DNA of 30,164 nt from an uncultured Clostridia bacterium (GTDB lineage Bacteria; Bacillota; Clostridia; Oscillospirales; Ruminococcaceae), in assembly GCA_947176675.1 (NCBI GenBank), contig CAMWRN010000004.1:1-30164 (forward strand), read 5' to 3'. Below, one piece after another: positions 6,549 to 14,473 of the stretch. The notes below the pieces were generated by a model. The model made no database searches. It saw only the letters and a list, made by a program, of their open reading frames with translations, and had not been told where the DNA came from. The translations under genes and the position numbers were made by a program. The number at the start of each line of letters is the position of its first letter. The stretch's first letter is position 1.

Positions 6549-7955
6549 TTAAATCATATCAAGAATTTCGCCGATGGTGCGGGTCTCGTCCTCTATTCCC
6601 CTGAAAAGAACGCGGCAGAGGTAATAGTAGAAATACTGCATTTCATATTCCGAAACAGCGTCGACTCTGTACTCGAAATTAAAGTTCAGACCGTTGTCCT
6701 CGGGACGGTGCATTACTGTAAGATACAGCGGCTGTCCCGCAACGCCGTTCGTGTACCAGAAGCTTTTGTAGGGAATGTCGGGCATTTCCTTGGTGTTCTT
6801 CTTCAAGGAAAGCGGCTGATATGTCAGGGCAATGCTTTCATAGCTTGTGCCGGGAGTGTTTTTCCAGTGTTCGGCTCTTTTTCTGTTGACTTCGATCGGG
6901 TCGAAGTTTGCATGACGGAAAATCTTATTCTGCTCCGCCTGTATCATTTTTACGCCGTCAAGGAAGGTCATTTCCGGTTCCATAACCGTCCTCATCGGGA
7001 AAAAGTGGATACGGGTTCCGCCCGAGTATTTTTCCGAAAGCGTACCGCGGCGGGCTATACAGGTCTTGACGGAAACGTCCTTTTCATTGTCGTTGAATTT
7101 GGACAGAACGGTACGCAGTCCCATAAGGAGCAGACTTGCCATGGGGACGTTGTAAAGCTCGCAGAACTTCATAAGACGCATTGACGAATCTTTTTCAAGA
7201 GGATACACCGAAATGGAAGCCACGGGACTTTTTGAGATGATCATTGCACACCGCTGATCGGGGTTGTTGTTTTCTCTCCGCTGAGTGAGAAGTCTGCCCT
7301 GTCCCGCAAAATCGGTGTACATAGGTTCGCTTTCGGAAATAACATTTTTCCAGTATTCTTCGTCTTTTTTTCTGGCGGGGGAGCCCGCTTCGTATGCCAG
7401 ATCCTTTTCAAGCTGTTTGATATATGACTGCATTGGAGTGGGCATTTCCGTTCCGTATTTCAAAGCGCAGTATGTTTCCAGCACAGCCTTGTTGAAACCG
7501 ATAATGGAGCTTGAATCCATGGTCATGTGATCTACCTTCAAATAAAGTCCGCTGTAGCCGCCGGGGAGCTTTATCATAACCACTTTGTTCATGGGGGAAT
7601 TGTACCGCTCAAAGGGAATCGCAGTCCATTTCCGCATTTCGTTGTGGGCGTCTTCTTCTTTCCAATTGGAGAAATCCCTGAAAGGCACGTCCCGCTCCTC
7701 AAACGGGGAAATATACTGGTAGACGGTTCCGTCCTCGTCGGGGACAAAACGCAGACGCATTGTCTCAAACATTTCGTATCCTTTGTAGACAGCTTTTTTC
7801 AGAAGTTCAAAGTCAACGTCCTGCTTTACATACAGACCTGTTCCTATGCACAGCACCTGTGTCGGACAAAACTTAATGGTGTAATAGTGGAGCCGCTGGG
7901 CGGCACAGAGGGGGTAGCATTTCATTATCGCGCCGTTAATGTTGATTTCTTTCAT
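6549..7955 (-). CDS. Stand-alone condensation-domain acyltransferase
   Basis: The 468-residue protein matches the two-lobed fold of non-ribosomal peptide condensation domains. It keeps the active-site His as DHMTMDS at 142-148: catalytic His143 and structural Asp147 are present, but the canonical first His is Asp and the usual Gly is Ser. There is no adenylation or carrier domain attached, so it must work with the separate ACP and ligase. Such enzymes join a carrier-bound acyl group to an amine or alcohol. The changed motif allows N-acylation, O-acylation or a transfer to a small free acceptor. GGAGG lies before the ATG. Second gene of the operon, 32 nt after the hydrolase. The fold call is fairly sure; the reaction is inferred. 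Confidence 0.8.
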   Translation of the reverse strand: MKEININGAIMKCYPLCAAQRLHYYTIKFCPTQVLCIGTGLYVKQDVDFELLKKAVYKGYEMFETMRLRFVPDEDGTVYQYISPFEERDVPFRDFSNWKEEDAHNEMRKWTAIPFERYNSPMNKVVMIKLPGGYSGLYLKVDHMTMDSSSIIGFNKAVLETYCALKYGTEMPTPMQSYIKQLEKDLAYEAGSPARKKDEEYWKNVISESEPMYTDFAGQGRLLTQRRENNNPDQRCAMIISKSPVASISVYPLEKDSSMRLMKFCELYNVPMASLLLMGLRTVLSKFNDNEKDVSVKTCIARRGTLSEKYSGGTRIHFFPMRTVMEPEMTFLDGVKMIQAEQNKIFRHANFDPIEVNRKRAEHWKNTPGTSYESIALTYQPLSLKKNTKEMPDIPYKSFWYTNGVAGQPLYLTVMHRPEDNGLNFNFEYRVDAVSEYEMQYFYYYLCRVLFRGIEDETRTIGEILDMI

Positions 7956-7987
7956 AGTAGACCTCCGTTATCCGTTTATAGATTTAT

Positions 7988-8944
7988 TTATCCCACATAT
8001 TTTTCAAGAAAGCTTTTGACCTTTGCTTCGTACGTTTCTTTGCTTTCGTAGTATGAAGCTGCGTGAGCGGCGTTGTCCACAATAAGGATATCCTTTGATG
8101 AACGGCACGCTTTATAATTTTTCTCGGTCATCCACAGCGGAACGAAATCATCATCTCTGCCGTGTATGAACAGTATCGGGATACCTGTAGCCTGAACCGC
8201 CTCCAGGGTTGAATAATCCCTGAAGCCGTAACCAGCTTTTGTTCTGCACATCGTATCGTTTATATTCATGATCGGAAACGGCGGGAGGTGATAATCCCTT
8301 TTGAGAATATGTGCGAAAACGTCATAGGGGGACGTGAATGCGCAGTCTGCAATGACCGCCTTTACCGAGGAGGAAAGACCGGAAAGTCCCGCAGTCATAA
8401 GGGCGATTGTCGCGCCCATAGATACGCCGTAGAGTACGATCTCGGCGCCGCCCGCAAAGCGGCGGTCCATGCAGTCCACCCATGCTTTCATGTCAAATCG
8501 GTCAAGAATTCCGAAGCCTACGTAATCTCCCTCGCTTTTGCCGTGAGCGCGGTGGTCTACGATAAGACAATTGTAACCCATTTTGTGGAAAAATACTGAT
8601 ATCGCCGCGCAGTCAGCGAGTCCTCGGCCCGTGTAGCCGTGACCGCATATCGCAAGCTTGTTGCTTTGATATTCCGAGGGTAGAAAATCCGCGTGAAGTG
8701 TAAGTCCGTCGCGGGACTTGATCGTAAGATGTTCAAGGGGCTGAGCTAAAAGCCATTCCTTGTTGGGAGTAATAATTTTTTTGTATTCCTCCCATTTTTC
8801 CATGTCAGCCATTTCGTTAAGGTCTACTCTCAGCACGTCCTGACGCGGAATGACTCTGTTGAACAGCGTAACGGCTCCCGCAGCGCAGGCTGTTCCGAGA
8901 ACTGCCGTTCCCAGTGCAGCTGCTCCTATGATTGCATTTTTCAT
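7988..8944 (-). CDS. Membrane-anchored alpha/beta hydrolase
   Basis: A 318-residue serine hydrolase. Residues about 4-28 form a hydrophobic N-terminal anchor or uncleaved signal. The fold elements follow in order: oxyanion loop GHGYTGRG at 101-108, nucleophile elbow GVSMGA with Ser175, acid Asp265 in HGRDDDFVP, and base His294. Esterases, thioesterases and peptidases of this fold share the triad, so the substrate is open. The ATG at 8944 is chosen because AAAGGGAG precedes it; a longer reading frame to 9025 would cover the promoter and operators. It is the first gene of the five-gene operon and could release or trim the acyl product at the membrane. Confidence 0.82.
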   Translation of the reverse strand: MKNAIIGAAALGTAVLGTACAAGAVTLFNRVIPRQDVLRVDLNEMADMEKWEEYKKIITPNKEWLLAQPLEHLTIKSRDGLTLHADFLPSEYQSNKLAICGHGYTGRGLADCAAISVFFHKMGYNCLIVDHRAHGKSEGDYVGFGILDRFDMKAWVDCMDRRFAGGAEIVLYGVSMGATIALMTAGLSGLSSSVKAVIADCAFTSPYDVFAHILKRDYHLPPFPIMNINDTMCRTKAGYGFRDYSTLEAVQATGIPILFIHGRDDDFVPLWMTEKNYKACRSSKDILIVDNAAHAASYYESKETYEAKVKSFLEKYVG

Positions 8945-8967
8945 ATTTTCGACTCCCTTTGCTGATT

Positions 8968-8984
8968 TTCGACTGTCAGTCGAA
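8968..8984. promoter_or_regulatory. Operator 1 (probable TetR site)
   Basis: A perfect 17-bp palindrome, TTCGACTG-T-CAGTCGAA. It lies between the operon's -10 and its first start codon. Its half-site is shared with operator 2. Confidence 0.7.
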
Positions 8985-8996
8985 TTTCTTTTATAC

Positions 8997-9025
8997 AGTA
9001 TAGCATTTTTTCGACCGGCGGTCAA
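8997..9025 (-). promoter_or_regulatory. Promoter of the hydrolase-condensation-ACP-ligase-SCP2 operon
   Basis: On the minus strand, TTGACC (9020-9025) and TATACT (8997-9002) are spaced by 17 bp. The -35 lies inside operator 2 and operator 1 lies just downstream of the expected start, an arrangement suited to repression. Confidence 0.75.
9011..9025. promoter_or_regulatory. Operator 2 (probable TetR site)
   Basis: An imperfect palindrome, TCGACCG-G-CGGTCAA, with the same TTCGAC(T/C)G half-site pattern as operator 1 when read from 9010. Its centre (9018) is 42 bp from that of operator 1 (8976), about four helical turns, so both sites face the same side of the DNA. Confidence 0.65.
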
Positions 9026-9049
9026 CTTGCTTTTTGACTAAATTTTCTA

Positions 9050-9078
9050 TTGAAATCAACATTATTTTGTGCTATAAT
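9050..9078 (+). promoter_or_regulatory. Promoter of the tetR gene
   Basis: TTGAAA (9050-9055) and TATAAT (9073-9078) have a 17-bp spacer. The promoter lies 24 bp outside operator 2, so strong self-repression is not suggested. Confidence 0.75.
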
Positions 9079-9139
9079 GATGTAAAAAATCACACCTGCG
9101 GCTAAAAAGTCAGGTTCATTGTTGAATCGGAGGTCAGAA

Positions 9140-9763
9140 ATGAAAAACAAGATGGATATAATTCTCAATTCCGCCGAGGAGCTTATGTGCGGAATGACAA
9201 ATCCGGTGCAGGATATTACCGTGGATATGATCGCAAAAAACGCGGGAATAGGCAAGGGGAGCATATATTATTACTTCAAAAGCAAGGAAGAGATAATCGA
9301 CGCCGTTATCGAAAGAAGCTATTCGCTGGCGATACGGGAATATTTTGAAAATGTGAACAGACAAAGCTCTGCTACCGAAAAGCTGAAAACACTGTTCTGT
9401 TCAATGCTTACAAAGGAGTTCAGGGACAGCAGCCGGAATGTCATACTGCCGCTCCATGTTCAGGACGACCTGCTGCTGCACCATAAAATGATGATGAACG
9501 CTATAAGAACCGTATCTCCCATACTTACCGAGATACTTGCAGAGGGTCAGGCTGACGGTTCGATACACACCGAATCCCCCAAGGAAAGCGCGGAGATGAT
9601 TGTGGCAATGCTTACATTTTTGCTGGACAAGTCGTTTTTCCCCGCCGATAAAGAGAGTATATTCCGCAAGCTGAAGCTGTACGCCAATGTGCTCGAGACA
9701 TGCTTAAAACCCGAAAAGGGCAGTTTTGATTTTCTATTTATGCCTCTGGAAGATCAAAAATAA
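9140..9763 (+). CDS. TetR-family transcriptional regulator
   Basis: A 207-residue one-domain repressor. The N-terminal helix-turn-helix spans about 27-46 (ITVDMIAKNAGIGKGSIYYY), matching the TetR signature; the remaining 150 residues are helical and of the size of the family's ligand-binding domain. GGAGG at 9129-9133 selects the ATG at 9140. It is divergent from the hydrolase-led operon and two related palindromes lie in the shared gap, so it very probably controls that operon. The ligand may be an acyl compound linked to the pathway, but the sequence does not show which. No clear terminator separates it from glyA, which has its own promoter. Confidence 0.88.
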   Translation: MKNKMDIILNSAEELMCGMTNPVQDITVDMIAKNAGIGKGSIYYYFKSKEEIIDAVIERSYSLAIREYFENVNRQSSATEKLKTLFCSMLTKEFRDSSRNVILPLHVQDDLLLHHKMMMNAIRTVSPILTEILAEGQADGSIHTESPKESAEMIVAMLTFLLDKSFFPADKESIFRKLKLYANVLETCLKPEKGSFDFLFMPLEDQK

Positions 9764-9803
9764 ACCGAGCCGTACACAAGCGGAATAAATTCTTAAAATA
9801 CGG

Positions 9804-9832
9804 TTGAAATCTGAGGGAAAATAGTGTATAAT
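9804..9832 (+). promoter_or_regulatory. Promoter of glyA
   Basis: TTGAAA (9804-9809), a 17-bp spacer and TATAAT (9827-9832). The expected start is about 28 nt upstream of the glyA ATG. Confidence 0.75.
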
Positions 9833-9866
9833 AAAGAGGATATATTTTGGTAAAGGAGCAAACGAT

Positions 9867-11120
9867 ATGTATAACGATATTATGGACACCATCGGATTTG
9901 TGGCTGCTGCCGACCCCGAAGTGGGCGAGGGCATGAAAAAGGAGCTTGCAAGACAGCGCAGAAATCTTGAGCTTATTGCAAGCGAGAACCTTGTTTCCCC
10001 TGCGGTAATGGCGGCTATGGGGTCTGTTCTTACAAATAAATACGCCGAGGGTTATCCCTCAAAGCGTTACTACGGCGGCTGCGAGTGCGTAGACATTGTG
10101 GAGAACATCGCTATCGAACGTGCCAAAAAGCTGTTCGGAGCAGGTTTTGCAAATGTTCAGGCACATTCGGGCGCACAGGCTAATACGGCTGTATACTTTG
10201 CTCTCCTCGAACCGGGTGACACAGTTCTCGGCATGAGCCTTGCTCACGGCGGACATCTTACCCACGGCTCTCCGGTAAACCTTTCCGGTAAGTATTTCAA
10301 CTTTGTTTCCTACGGTTTGGGTGACGATGAGACTATCGACTATGACAAGGTAGAGGCTCTTGCTAAAGAAAATAAACCTAAGCTTATTGTTGCGGGCGCT
10401 TCCGCATATCCAAGGATGATTGACTTCCCCAGACTTCGTGAGATCGCGGACTCGGTAGGCGCATATTTTATGGTCGATATGGCTCATATCGCGGGACTCG
10501 TTGCTGCGGGAGTTCACCCAACGCCTGTACCTTACGCTCATATCACAACCACAACTACCCACAAGACTTTGAGAGGTCCCCGCGGAGGACTTATCCTCAC
10601 TAACGACGAAGAGCTTGCAAAGAAGATCAATAAGGCGGTTTTCCCCGGAATTCAGGGTGGACCTCTTATGCACGTTATTGCTTCCAAGGCAGTATGCTTC
10701 GGCGAGGCCCTCAAACCCGAATTTAAGGAGTACGGCAAAAAGGTTGTTGAGAATGCACAGGCTCTTGCAAAGGGTCTGACAGACCGCGGGTTTAATCTTG
10801 TTTCTGGCGGTACCGACAATCACCTTATGCTGGTTGACCTCCGACCTTTCGACATTACGGGTAAGGAGCTTGAACGCAGACTTGACGAGGTTTATATCAC
10901 AGTTAACAAAAACGCTATTCCTAACGACCCTCAAAGTCCGTTCATCACAAGCGGCGTGAGAATAGGAACTCCTGCGGTAACGAGCCGCGGTCTTGGTGTG
11001 GACGATATGGAAAAGATCGCAGAGTTTATCTATCTGACTGCAAAGGATTTTGAAAACAAGGCTGATGAGATCAGGGCGGGCGTTAATGACATATGCGCTA
11101 GGTACCCACTTTACGAGTAA
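9867..11120 (+). CDS. glyA: Serine hydroxymethyltransferase
   Basis: Interconverts serine and glycine while charging tetrahydrofolate with a one-carbon unit; PLP-dependent, cytoplasmic. The 417-residue length is typical. Visible signatures are LIASENLVSPAV near the N-terminus, the YAEGYPSKRYYGGCE substrate loop (59-73), the VDMAHIAGL strand and the PLP lysine, Lys233, in TTTTTHKTLRGPRGG. AAAGGAG precedes the ATG. It is transcribed alone, with a promoter at 9804-9832 and a hairpin just downstream. No nearby folate or glycine-cleavage genes are seen. Confidence 0.97.
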   Translation: MYNDIMDTIGFVAAADPEVGEGMKKELARQRRNLELIASENLVSPAVMAAMGSVLTNKYAEGYPSKRYYGGCECVDIVENIAIERAKKLFGAGFANVQAHSGAQANTAVYFALLEPGDTVLGMSLAHGGHLTHGSPVNLSGKYFNFVSYGLGDDETIDYDKVEALAKENKPKLIVAGASAYPRMIDFPRLREIADSVGAYFMVDMAHIAGLVAAGVHPTPVPYAHITTTTTHKTLRGPRGGLILTNDEELAKKINKAVFPGIQGGPLMHVIASKAVCFGEALKPEFKEYGKKVVENAQALAKGLTDRGFNLVSGGTDNHLMLVDLRPFDITGKELERRLDEVYITVNKNAIPNDPQSPFITSGVRIGTPAVTSRGLGVDDMEKIAEFIYLTAKDFENKADEIRAGVNDICARYPLYE

Positions 11121-11134
11121 CTGAAAGTGAAATA

Positions 11135-11162
11135 GATAGTCGGCTTTTATGTGCCGGCTATC
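11135..11162 (+). terminator. Hairpin after glyA
   Basis: A 10-bp stem (11135-11144 with 11153-11162) with one G-U pair and an 8-nt loop, 15 nt after the stop codon. No proper T-run follows, so it may be a weak terminator or an mRNA-end stabiliser. Confidence 0.5.
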
Positions 11163-11194
11163 TCATTTCTGACGAAATGATGACAGGGGAGTTT

Positions 11195-11511
11195 ATGGTG
11201 GGGAATGGTTTTAAGCAGTATCCGAAGGATAAGATCAAGAACGAGATATCGTTTGGGGACGAAAAGGATATGTACGGCGATATGATGATGTACATAGGAA
11301 AGGGTCCGTCAGGTCTGTATGAAACTTCCGGACGCTTTTTGAGGAAAATTTTATTGCGGAAAGGTTCGGGAAAAATATTCCCGTAATATTCGACGATCTT
11401 GAAACCACGCGGTACTGCGTTGAAGCAACAGAAAATGCAAATTCGCAGGGACTTGCCGATGATGTTCACGCAAATAACAGCAATGACATGGAAAGCGGCA
11501 ATGTACAGTAA
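11195..11511 (+). pseudogene. Small hypothetical gene broken by a one-base frameshift
   Basis: Not recognised. The first part starts at ATG 11195 with GGGGAG just upstream and reads through GFKQYPKDKIKN and GPSGLYETSGRF. At the T5 run 11336-11340 the frame is lost. Restoring one T gives a continuous product of about 105 residues: GRFFEENFIAERFGKNIPVI, then DDLETTRYCVEATENA and an Asn/Asp/Ser-rich tail to the TAA at 11509-11511. The second part looks like protein in that frame only. The break may be a real mutation, a phase-variable T tract or a sequencing error. An alternative ATG at 11177 lacks a ribosome site. A hairpin follows at 11531. Confidence 0.55.
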
Positions 11512-11530
11512 CCCCCAAAACATACTTTCC

Positions 11531-11562
11531 GGGGCAGGAGGCAGTATGCTTCTTGCCCCTTT
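11531..11562 (+). terminator. Probable terminator before rarA
   Basis: A 12-bp stem (11531-11542 with 11548-11559, GGGGCAGGAGGC side) includes two G-U pairs, has a 5-nt loop and is followed by only three T. It ends 29 nt before the rarA ATG. Confidence 0.5.
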
Positions 11563-11591
11563 GAAAAAACAGATCTTTAGGGAGTGTTGAT

Positions 11592-12866
11592 ATGAACTCA
11601 CCTCTTGCGGACAGGATACGTCCGAAATCCCTTGACGATGTTGTGGGACAGTCCCATATTCTCGGTGAGGGGAAGCCTTTGCGGAGAATTATCGAAAACG
11701 GTCAGATACCGAACATGATTTTCTACGGCAGTTCAGGTGTGGGGAAAACCACAGTCGCCCGTATCATTGCCGAAAATACCCATATGAAGCTGCACAAGCT
11801 CAACGGAACGTCCGCATCCATTTCCGATATCAAGGACGTTATCGCCGATACCAATACGCTTGACGGTGTGAACGGAGTGCTGCTCTATCTGGACGAGATA
11901 CAGTACCTTAACAAAAAGCAGCAGCAGTCCCTGCTGGAATACATCGAAAACGGGCAGATCACCCTTATTGCATCCACGACCGAGAATCCTTATTTTTATG
12001 TCTACAATGCTATAATCAGCCGCTCCACGGTGTTCGAGTTCAAGCCTATAACCGCCGAGGAGCTTATGCCTGCGGTGAGCAGAGCGTTCCGAATTGCAGC
12101 TGACGAGCTTGGCGTAAAGATCAAGGTGGAAAAGGGCGCGGTGGAGCACATTGCCCGCGGCTGCGGCGGGGACGTGCGGAAATCAATAAATACCGCGGAG
12201 CTGTGCGTTTTGTCGGCTGCAAGCGGCGCGGAGGAGATAGTCATAAAAACAGAGACCGCCGAAGCGCTTACACAGCGCAGCAATATGCGCTATGACCGCG
12301 ACGGCGATTCTCATTACGATATTTTGTCCGCGCTTCAGAAGTCTATACGCGGTTCTGACGAAAATGCCGCGCTTCACTATGCGGCGCGGCTTATCGAGGC
12401 GGGAGATATTATTTCTCTATCGAGGCGGCTGCTGGTCATTGCAGCGGAGGATATCGGTCTTGCCTATCCGCAGGCGATACCTATTGTTAAAGCCTGTGTT
12501 GACAGTGCAATGCAGCTTGGGTTGCCTGAAGCGCGGCTGCCACTGGGAGACGCGGTAATACTGCTTGCGACCGCTCCCAAATCAAATTCCGGAATAAACG
12601 CGATAGATGCGGCTTTGGAAGATGTCCGTACACGGGAGTGCGGAGATTTTCCCCGTCACCTTCAAAACAAACATTTCGACGGCGAGGGCGCAGCGGTCAA
12701 GGGTCAGCATTACCTGTACCCCCATAATTTTCCGAATCACTATGTTGAACAGCAATATCTTCCCGATCCTATCAAGGACAGGGTATACTATGAGTATGGC
12801 GACAACAAGACCGAGCAGACGGCAAAGCTGTACTGGCAGAAGATAAAAAACGGCGGCACATCGTAA
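11592..12866 (+). CDS. rarA: Replication-associated recombination protein A (AAA+ ATPase)
   Basis: A AAA+ ATPase of the RarA/MgsA/WRNIP1 family that acts at stalled replication forks. The 424 residues begin with the family's LADRIRPKSLDDVVGQSHIL. Walker A is GSSGVGKT at 46-53, Walker B LLYLDEIQ at 97-104 and sensor 1 STTENP near 128-133; the C-terminal half contains the tetramerisation and clamp-loader-like helices (GDAVILLATAPKSNS). AGGGAG precedes the ATG. It stands between a frameshifted small gene and a convergent S1-domain gene, so it is probably a single-gene transcript. Confidence 0.95.
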   Translation: MNSPLADRIRPKSLDDVVGQSHILGEGKPLRRIIENGQIPNMIFYGSSGVGKTTVARIIAENTHMKLHKLNGTSASISDIKDVIADTNTLDGVNGVLLYLDEIQYLNKKQQQSLLEYIENGQITLIASTTENPYFYVYNAIISRSTVFEFKPITAEELMPAVSRAFRIAADELGVKIKVEKGAVEHIARGCGGDVRKSINTAELCVLSAASGAEEIVIKTETAEALTQRSNMRYDRDGDSHYDILSALQKSIRGSDENAALHYAARLIEAGDIISLSRRLLVIAAEDIGLAYPQAIPIVKACVDSAMQLGLPEARLPLGDAVILLATAPKSNSGINAIDAALEDVRTRECGDFPRHLQNKHFDGEGAAVKGQHYLYPHNFPNHYVEQQYLPDPIKDRVYYEYGDNKTEQTAKLYWQKIKNGGTS

Positions 12867-12878
12867 AAATATCGCAGA

Positions 12879-12894
12879 GCGGGGTTTTTCCCGC
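12879..12894. terminator. Weak hairpin between convergent genes
   Basis: A 5-bp GC stem, GCGGG (12879-12883) with CCCGC (12890-12894), and a T-rich loop. It sits 12 nt after the rarA stop and could serve either direction, but the T-run is poor. Confidence 0.3.
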
Positions 12895-12942
12895 CCGTTT
12901 ATTCCTAAAGGTTTTGCGGGACGGGAAACTCGTTCCATATGG

Positions 12943-13869
12943 CTAAAAACGGCTCTCGATAATTTTTGAAGAGGATTCGGGAGAATATTTCCAGTATGAC
13001 AACCGTCCTCCGGTGATAAAATATTCGGGAGGACGGTGAATGTTTGCTCCGTTGAAAACGTCAACTATAATAAGCTTGACTTTCATTTTTTCCGGAATGA
13101 GAGCCTTTATGTAAACGCTTGCGTTCTGTCCCACGGAAACACCTTCTTTGGGTTCGGCAAGTCCTGCCAGATTAGGCGAAAGCTCAACGAAGATGCCGTA
13201 ATCCTCAACGCTTCGGATAATGCCCGAAACCGTTTCGCCGTAGTTGAAGCGAGAGGCGTTTTCCTCCCATGTGCCGAGAAGCTCTTTATGGGAGAGCCAT
13301 ACTCTGCCGCCGCTTATGTCCTTGATGACCACATGGATATCCTGTCCCGCCTGAAAACGATCCGACGGGTGGGATATCCTTGATATTGAGATAGCGTCTA
13401 TGGGTATCAGAGACGGTATACCGCAGCCTATATCTACAAACGCCCCGAACTGTTCCAGATGCGTTACCTTGGCTGGGATTATATCTCCCGGAGAAAGGAG
13501 GGAGATAAAGCTTTCCATGCATTCCTCCTGTACCTCGCGGCGGGAAAGTACAGCGGTATAGCTTCCGGAATCATTTTTAACGATCTGTTTTACTTTGAAG
13601 CAAACGGGTTTGTTCACTCTTGTAATAAGCGCGATATCCTTAGTTGTGCCGTCGGAAATGCCTATCGCTCCCTCCTCATGTGGAATGATAGCCGAACAGT
13701 CACGGCAGGGGAGCTCCACATGGAGATTATGCCCGCTGTCGCACATTGTAACCCTTGCCTCAAGTATCTTCCCCTGAGCTGCTGCTTCCTGCAAAGCAAA
13801 GATGGATTTTATGCTGTTCTGGTTGTCGGGCGTCATAAAAAGCGCGCCCTCCGGATAATAATTGTTCAT
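12943..13869 (-). CDS. S1 RNA-binding domain protein
   Basis: A 308-residue protein with three OB-fold S1-type units. The first (about 32-110, GKILEARVTMCDSG) is divergent and carries a C-x-x-C (PCRDCSA) instead of the normal core. The second (126-195, GDIIPAKVTHLEQFGAFVDI) and third (209-270, GETVSGIIRSVEDYGIFVEL) are canonical. The length and three-repeat plan resemble the short ribosomal S1-like proteins of Firmicutes, which bind RNA. It differs from full S1 (four to six repeats), so ribosome association is plausible but not shown. GGGAGG lies before the ATG. It is convergent with rarA and stands apart from its neighbours. Confidence 0.82.
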   Translation of the reverse strand: MNNYYPEGALFMTPDNQNSIKSIFALQEAAAQGKILEARVTMCDSGHNLHVELPCRDCSAIIPHEEGAIGISDGTTKDIALITRVNKPVCFKVKQIVKNDSGSYTAVLSRREVQEECMESFISLLSPGDIIPAKVTHLEQFGAFVDIGCGIPSLIPIDAISISRISHPSDRFQAGQDIHVVIKDISGGRVWLSHKELLGTWEENASRFNYGETVSGIIRSVEDYGIFVELSPNLAGLAEPKEGVSVGQNASVYIKALIPEKMKVKLIIVDVFNGANIHRPPEYFITGGRLSYWKYSPESSSKIIESRF

Positions 13870-13947
13870 TTTGTACCTCCCGAGTTTTGATTAAAATTTA
13901 TCAGCTTTTCAATTTTATGCGGAGGTCAAAAGGGATATTCTTTAATT

Positions 13948-14295
13948 CTATAATTTGGAAATGTTTCTGCCGCCATGGGCAGTAATGATCTTTGACACTA
14001 CAGGGTAGTCCTCTTTGCGGCAGACCACCTCGACTATGTGGTCGTTGTGCAGGTAGTCAGACCTATGGTCGTCAAGTTCGCTTGGCGAAAACGCTATAGG
14101 CGTGTAGACAGGCATGGAATAGGTTGGCGTTGAGGAAATGACATTAAATGACGAAAAAACGTTCAGCCCTAAGTTTCCGCTGTTTTTGAAAAGGTCTTTT
14201 GTAACAACGGTTGAAAGCGGCGATATGGCTCTTTTAACGGCTCCCGCGGCAAAATCCGCGCTGTCGGGAGAGTCGAAGCTTGCAATTATTTTCAT
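13948..14295 (-). CDS. Hypothetical small alpha/beta protein
   Basis: Not recognised. A 115-residue soluble protein. It opens with KIIASFDSPDSADFAAGAVK, a beta-alpha start typical of small stress or ferredoxin-like folds, has a Ser/Tyr/Pro-rich middle (SSTPTYSMPVYTP), and ends in a second beta-alpha unit, HIVEVVCRKEDYPVVSKIIT, followed by HGGRNISKL. The first and last parts could form one ACT-like or GsiB/YflT-like fold, but this is a guess. The ATG at 14295 is chosen because GGGA lies upstream; an ATG at 14313 has no ribosome site. Divergent from the DUF951 gene. No signal peptide or membrane segment. Confidence 0.55.
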   Translation of the reverse strand: MKIIASFDSPDSADFAAGAVKRAISPLSTVVTKDLFKNSGNLGLNVFSSFNVISSTPTYSMPVYTPIAFSPSELDDHRSDYLHNDHIVEVVCRKEDYPVVSKIITAHGGRNISKL

Positions 14296-14407
14296 GGATA
14301 CATTCCCTTTCATTTTTGATAATTTGTGCAGATTGTTTATTTTTCGGCGTATTTTTCACGTCTTTATATAGTTTGTTTAAAATTTCTGAAAATATTGCTG
14401 AAAATAA

Positions 14408-14437
14408 TTGCCTTTACACAGTATAATGTGGTATAAT
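14408..14437 (+). promoter_or_regulatory. Possible promoter of the DUF951-prfA unit
   Basis: TTGCCT (14408-14413), an 18-bp spacer and TATAAT (14432-14437). The gap 14296-14473 is AT-rich and shared by two divergent genes; no clear minus-strand promoter was seen in it. Confidence 0.4.
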
Positions 14438-14473
14438 ATTTATAATTGCTTAACAATGTGAAAGGACTTATTT

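Noticed and set aside
8945..9025. Longer N-terminus of the hydrolase starting at 9025
   Set aside because: It would cover the promoter and both operators and has no ribosome site; the ATG at 8944 has one.
10059..10934. 291-codon minus-strand frame inside glyA
   Set aside because: Fully antisense to a clear serine hydroxymethyltransferase; no start signals.
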